Source: Propionibacterium sp.
Lineage (GTDB): Bacteria > Actinomycetota > Actinomycetes > Actinomycetales > Actinomycetaceae
NCBI GenBank assembly: GCA_030460725.1
Contig: JAKECL010000017.1
Coordinates: 1-11,794 of the forward strand
Length of the DNA stretch: 11,794 bases
Reading direction: 5' to 3'
Both the position numbers and the translations under genes were made by a program. Every line of letters starts with the position of its first letter. Positions within the stretch are counted from its first letter, which is position 1. The notes under the pieces were generated by a model. That model did not search any database, was not told where the DNA came from, and worked only from the letters and a program-made list of their open reading frames with translations. This document shows, piece by piece, positions 9,695-11,794 of the stretch.

Positions 9695-10066
9695 TCAGGC
9701 CTTCTTCGCGTCCTCGGCGGCGATCTCTGCGCGGACCTTGTCCATGTCGAGATCGCGCACCTGGCTGATGACCTCCTCCAGAGCGGGGGCGGGCAGGGCT
9801 CCGGACTGGCGGAAGATCGCGATGCCGTCGCGGAAGGCCATCAGCGTAGGGATGGAGCTGATCTGGGCTGCGGTGGCGATCTCCTGCTGGGCATCGGTGT
9901 CCAACTTGGCGAAGACGATGTCGGGGTGCTTGTCGGAGGCGGCCTCGAAGATCGGTCCGAACTGGCGGCACGGGCCGCACCAGGTCGCCCAGAAGTCGAC
10001 CAGGACGATGTCACCCTCGGTGATCGTCTGCTTGAAGTTGTCAGTCGTCAGTTCGACGGTGCTCAT
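9695..10066 (-). CDS. trxA: Thioredoxin
   Basis: This small cytoplasmic disulfide reductase is reduced by thioredoxin reductase with NADPH. The 123-residue protein has the active site WCGPC (29-33) after VLVDFWATW, D24 as the buried acidic residue, and the cis-proline P73 in SSIPTLMAF. Family features up to about residue 108 are complete. A charged Ala/Glu/Lys-rich C-terminal tail (about 109-123, ending AEDAKKA) adds some 15 residues beyond the E. coli protein. ATG 10066 is chosen because AGGAGG lies 7 bases upstream and the thioredoxin fold starts here; the frame is open further upstream but that part has no family match. It stands after a TetR gene on the same strand but has its own SigR-type promoter. 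The gene is convergent with asd. Confidence 0.95.
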   Translation of the reverse strand: MSTVELTTDNFKQTITEGDIVLVDFWATWCGPCRQFGPIFEAASDKHPDIVFAKLDTDAQQEIATAAQISSIPTLMAFRDGIAIFRQSGALPAPALEEVISQVRDLDMDKVRAEIAAEDAKKA

Positions 10067-10123
10067 GGAGAGGCCTCCTATTTGTCGTCCAGCCGTCGGT
10101 GGTCCCGCGGCTCTGCGTGTCTC

Positions 10124-10149
10124 AACGATGCCCCATTGCGGACTATTCC
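10124..10149 (-). promoter_or_regulatory. SigR/SigH-type (disulfide stress) promoter of trxA
   Basis: On the minus strand GGAAT (10149-10145) is followed by exactly 18 bases and GTT (10126-10124). This is the published Streptomyces SigR consensus GGAAT-N18-GTT; the mycobacterial SigH consensus is near identical. Thioredoxin genes are classic members of these regulons. The predicted transcript starts near 10116, leaving a leader of about 50 bases with a good ribosome binding site. It begins 43 bases after the tetR stop. Confidence 0.7.
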
Positions 10150-10191
10150 ACGAGTCGGGGCCGAGGGTGGGGCGCTGCAGTGGGATGGGTC

Positions 10192-10917
10192 TCAGGAGTG
10201 GCTGACCGGGCAGCGCAGGAATGCCTGCGGATCGGTGGCTCTGTGAGGAGACCGTCCGGAGGGTGAGGCCGGGTCGGAGGGGGGACGTGTCTCGGACAAC
10301 GCGACGGCAGGCAGTGGGCACTCGGCGGCGGGGACACCGATTCCACGCAGCACGAAGGCCTGGACGACCTCGATCGCTGCCTGCCGCTCGCCCGGGTCGG
10401 TGGGCAGGTACTGTCCCGCAAGGGCCGACAGGACCAGCGAGACCAGCGCCAGCGAGTTCTGCCGCGGGATGCGGTCCTGTTCCATGGCCTCCTCCAGGAT
10501 GTGGAAGAGGATGTGCTCGACGATGCCGGCATGGTCCCTCAGGTGGCTCGCGCTGGAGGCCGAGACCATGGAACGCAGGTCCAGGTGGGAGGCCAGGTGG
10601 AAATGGCCCCGCAACTCCAGGTGGGCGCGGATGTAGATGCGCAACTGTTCGATGACGTCGTCGCTTCCCTCCAGGGCCTGGGTGAGGGCCTCGGCGAAGC
10701 CGGAGGTGGCGTGGCGCATGAAGGCCAGCAGCAGGGACTCCTTGTCGGCGAAGTGGTTGTACACGGCTGTGCGGCCCACCTCGGCTCGGAGTGCGATCTG
10801 GGACATCGTGATCGTGTCGAAGGACTGCTCCGCCAGCAGCTCGCCCAGGGCGTCGAAGAGCCTGTGGCGGGTGAGCTCGCGGTGGTCGGCCAGTGTCGTC
10901 CCGATGATCTTGGGCAT
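10192..10917 (-). CDS. TetR-family transcriptional regulator
   Basis: This is a predicted DNA-binding repressor with a ligand-sensing C-terminal half. The N-terminal helix-turn-helix is clear: helix 1 LTRHRLFDALGELLAEQ (15-31), then FDTITMSQIALRAEVGRTAVYNHFADKESL (33-62) with the TetR hallmark AVYNHFADKE. The ligand domain (about 65-195) is helical and matches no subfamily I know. The 241 residues exceed the usual 190-220 because of a Ser/Pro/Arg-rich tail from about 201 (ETRPPSDPASPSGRSPHRA), which looks disordered. ATG 10917 starts directly after a palindrome that may be its own operator. No Shine-Dalgarno is seen. No transporter or enzyme that it might control lies next to it: upstream is a NUDIX gene, downstream trxA with a separate promoter. 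The ligand and targets are unknown. Confidence 0.9.
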   Translation of the reverse strand: MPKIIGTTLADHRELTRHRLFDALGELLAEQSFDTITMSQIALRAEVGRTAVYNHFADKESLLLAFMRHATSGFAEALTQALEGSDDVIEQLRIYIRAHLELRGHFHLASHLDLRSMVSASSASHLRDHAGIVEHILFHILEEAMEQDRIPRQNSLALVSLVLSALAGQYLPTDPGERQAAIEVVQAFVLRGIGVPAAECPLPAVALSETRPPSDPASPSGRSPHRATDPQAFLRCPVSHS

Positions 10918-10954
10918 GATGTCATTCTGACAGATGGGGCCGCGGTGTCGTCAA
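10918..10954 (-). promoter_or_regulatory. tetR promoter with palindromic operator candidate
   Basis: On the minus strand TTGACG (10954-10949, 5 of 6) and CAGAAT (10929-10924, 4 of 6) are 19 bases apart. The second box ends 6 bases before ATG 10917, suggesting a leaderless transcript. A perfect palindrome TGTCA-GAA-TGACA (10932-10920) covers the -10 box and ends 2 bases before the start codon. This position would let a bound dimer block its own transcription. Confidence 0.5.
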
Positions 10955-11019
10955 GGACGTCCGGCCCGGCCTGGAGCGGCACGGGCGCTGGCCTGCGGGG
11001 GGTGCATGAGCTCCTGACG

Positions 11020-11047
11020 CTGTGTGCTGTGTGCTGTGTGCTGTGTG
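11020..11047. repeat. Tandem heptamer repeat, (CTGTGTG)x4
   Basis: Four perfect copies of the 7-base unit CTGTGTG (CACACAG on the minus strand) lie 10 bases beyond the stop of the NUDIX gene and about 65 bases upstream of the tetR -35 box. Such perfect short tandem repeats can change length by slippage. Because the unit is not a multiple of three it would shift a reading frame, but no credible gene crosses it. The rest of the 140-base gap shows nothing else I can name besides the tetR promoter. Confidence 0.9.
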
Positions 11048-11057
11048 TCGGGTGCCG

Positions 11058-11489
11058 TCAGGGTCTGTGCATGAGGGCGGTGGCCACCGCAGCTCGGACG
11101 ATCGGAAGGTCGTGGCCGACCCACTGCAGGGCACCGACCCTGTCCAGGGGGACCCAGCGCAGCTCCAGATGACTGGATCCGCGCTCGGGTCGGGGGGAGC
11201 CGGGACGGACCTCGGCCAGCCACACCCCCATACGTCGTCCCTGGAGGATCGGCCACCAGCCGTCCAGCGGCCCCGCAATCCGGGCGCCCAGGTCGATCCG
11301 AGTCCCCAGCTCCTCGCGGATCTCTCGGGCCAGAGCCTGCTCGGGGACCTCCCCGTCCTCGACCTTTCCGCCGGGCAGCTCGAAGAGTCCAGCCAGGTCC
11401 TGGGGATAGGCGCGGGCCGCGCAGAGCACCTGCGTGGGGTGGCGGAGGGAATCGAGGATTGCCGCTGCGACGACGGGACGCTTGCTCAC
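11058..11489 (-). CDS. NUDIX hydrolase, MutT-like 8-oxo-dGTP diphosphatase
   Basis: This probably hydrolyses oxidised or unwanted nucleoside triphosphates. The complete NUDIX box is at residues 41-63: G41, E47, R55-E56, E59-E60 and G62 follow G-x5-E-x7-RE-x2-EE-x-G, with Thr63 where a hydrophobic residue is usual. The flanking KRPVVAAAIL strand and LAGLFELPGGK are MutT-like, as is the late WVPLDRV. The frame is open far upstream (to 11777), through the tRNA-Gly, so that length is false. GTG 11489 gives MSKRPVVAAAIL, 143 residues, the family-typical start; TACCAT (11502-11497) ends 7 bases before it, fitting a leaderless mRNA. ATG 11498 (146 residues) is the alternative. Specificity for 8-oxo-dGTP is inferred from resemblance. 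With thioredoxin nearby an oxidative-damage theme is possible, but they are not shown to be one operon. Confidence 0.88.
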   Translation of the reverse strand: MSKRPVVAAAILDSLRHPTQVLCAARAYPQDLAGLFELPGGKVEDGEVPEQALAREIREELGTRIDLGARIAGPLDGWWPILQGRRMGVWLAEVRPGSPRPERGSSHLELRWVPLDRVGALQWVGHDLPIVRAAVATALMHRP

Positions 11490-11496
11490 GCAGCAC

Positions 11497-11502
11497 ATGG
11501 TA
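11497..11502 (-). promoter_or_regulatory. Possible -10 box of the NUDIX gene
   Basis: TACCAT on the minus strand has the TANNNT core and lies 7 bases before GTG 11489. It includes the CAT that would otherwise be read as the alternative ATG start at 11498. No clear -35 box is seen at 16-18 bases. Confidence 0.35.
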
Positions 11503-11546
11503 GGCGGATGGCTCGCGACACCCGGGTGGCCACCACGTGCCGTCAC

Positions 11547-11576
11547 TTGGACGCCGGGGCATCCAATGGGTATCAT
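11547..11576 (+). promoter_or_regulatory. Promoter of tRNA-Gly
   Basis: TTGGAC (11547-11552, 5 of 6 to TTGACA) and TATCAT (11571-11576, 5 of 6 to TATAAT) are 18 bases apart. This is the best housekeeping sigma promoter in the window. The tRNA starts 33 bases after the -10 box, so a 5' leader of about 25 bases would be removed by RNase P. Confidence 0.8.
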
Positions 11577-11608
11577 CGTCAGGTCGCACCGGCAACGGAG
11601 GCGAATGT

Positions 11609-11682
11609 GCGGGCGTAGTTCAATGGTAGAACTCCAGCTTCCCAAGCTGGTAGCGCGGGTTCGATTCCCGTCGCCCGCTCCA
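11609..11682 (+). tRNA. tRNA-Gly, anticodon CCC
   Basis: The cloverleaf is complete. The acceptor stem is GCGGGCG (11609-11615) with CGCCCGC (11672-11678). The D stem is GTTC/GAAC, and the anticodon stem CCAGC/GCTGG has loop TTCCCAA. The T arm is GCGGG-TTCGATT-CCCGT. The anticodon is CCC, reading GGG. The discriminator base is T11679, as usual for bacterial tRNA-Gly, and CCA is encoded (11680-11682). It is a single gene with its own promoter and terminator. Confidence 0.96.
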
Positions 11683-11689
11683 CCCGGAG

Positions 11690-11711
11690 CCCCCGCCATG
11701 GCGGGGGTTTT
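11690..11711 (+). terminator. Rho-independent terminator of tRNA-Gly
   Basis: CCCCCGC (11690-11696), loop CATG and GCGGGGG (11701-11707) form a perfect 7-base-pair stem followed by TTTT (11708-11711). It lies 7 bases after the encoded CCA. Confidence 0.9.
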
Positions 11712-11767
11712 CCGCATCATCTGGCCATTTTCGGCCTTCCCGTCCCGATTCCCGGGCGGAGCTGCAC

Positions 11768-11794
11768 ATGCCCACATCTACCCTCGAACGCACT
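11768..11794 (+). CDS. Possible start of a further gene (cut by window end)
   Basis: ATG 11768 opens a frame reading MPTSTLERT to the edge. GGAG (11758-11761) is 6 bases upstream, a good Shine-Dalgarno spacing. Nine codons are too few to name a product or to be sure of coding. Confidence 0.3.

Noticed and set aside
10067..10321. Upstream extension of the thioredoxin frame to 10321
   Set aside because: The extension has no thioredoxin similarity, overlaps tetR and its end, and passes through the SigR-type promoter. The AGGAGG before ATG 10066 marks the true start.
11490..11777. Upstream extension of the NUDIX frame to 11777
   Set aside because: It would translate the tRNA-Gly gene and its terminator in antisense; the family start is at 11489 or 11498.

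Overview
The window is high-GC DNA with GTG starts at many genes, strong G+C bias at third codon positions, and a dnaX-recR and lysC-asd gene content typical of Actinobacteria. Protein styles (a very long alanine/proline-rich DnaX tau, an OmpR-type response regulator close to the mycobacterial PhoP/TrcR type, an aspartokinase built like the corynebacterial LysC alpha/beta protein) fit the Actinomycetaceae or a relative. The family assignment is inference from general resemblance only. I see no insertion sequence, prophage, CRISPR array or toxin/defence cassette. The window reads as housekeeping chromosome, and the most informative signals are regulatory.

Layout, left to right. (1) 1-215: the C-terminal end of a LacI-type regulator. 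(2) 248-334: the small bacterial SRP RNA with its own promoter, followed by dnaX (DNA polymerase III tau) and, directly linked, recR (recombination mediator). (3) 4202-4286: a nested inverted repeat, then a two-component system whose response regulator and sensor kinase genes overlap by 4 bases. (4) 6662-7134: a gap holding one plausible small hypothetical gene and the lysC promoter/leader. (5) lysC-asd, overlapping by 4 bases: the first two steps of the aspartate pathway (lysine/diaminopimelate, threonine, methionine); lysC contains a well-placed internal start for a separate regulatory beta subunit. (6) 9530-9667: two strong hairpins between convergent asd and trxA. (7) On the minus strand: a MutT-like NUDIX hydrolase, a TetR regulator and a thioredoxin. 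The thioredoxin has an exact GGAAT-N18-GTT promoter of the SigR/SigH disulfide-stress type. (8) On the plus strand at the right end: a tRNA-Gly(CCC) with a strong promoter, encoded CCA and a terminator, then the possible first codons of another gene.

Working together: SRP RNA, DnaX and RecR are the widely conserved core; lysC and asd form a translationally coupled biosynthetic operon; the two-component pair is a self-contained envelope-sensing unit of unknown stimulus. Four genes (dnaX, the response regulator, tetR, the NUDIX gene) carry a -10-like hexamer ending 6-7 bases before the start codon. This suggests leaderless mRNAs, while trxA, lysC, asd, the kinase gene and probably recR have Shine-Dalgarno sequences.
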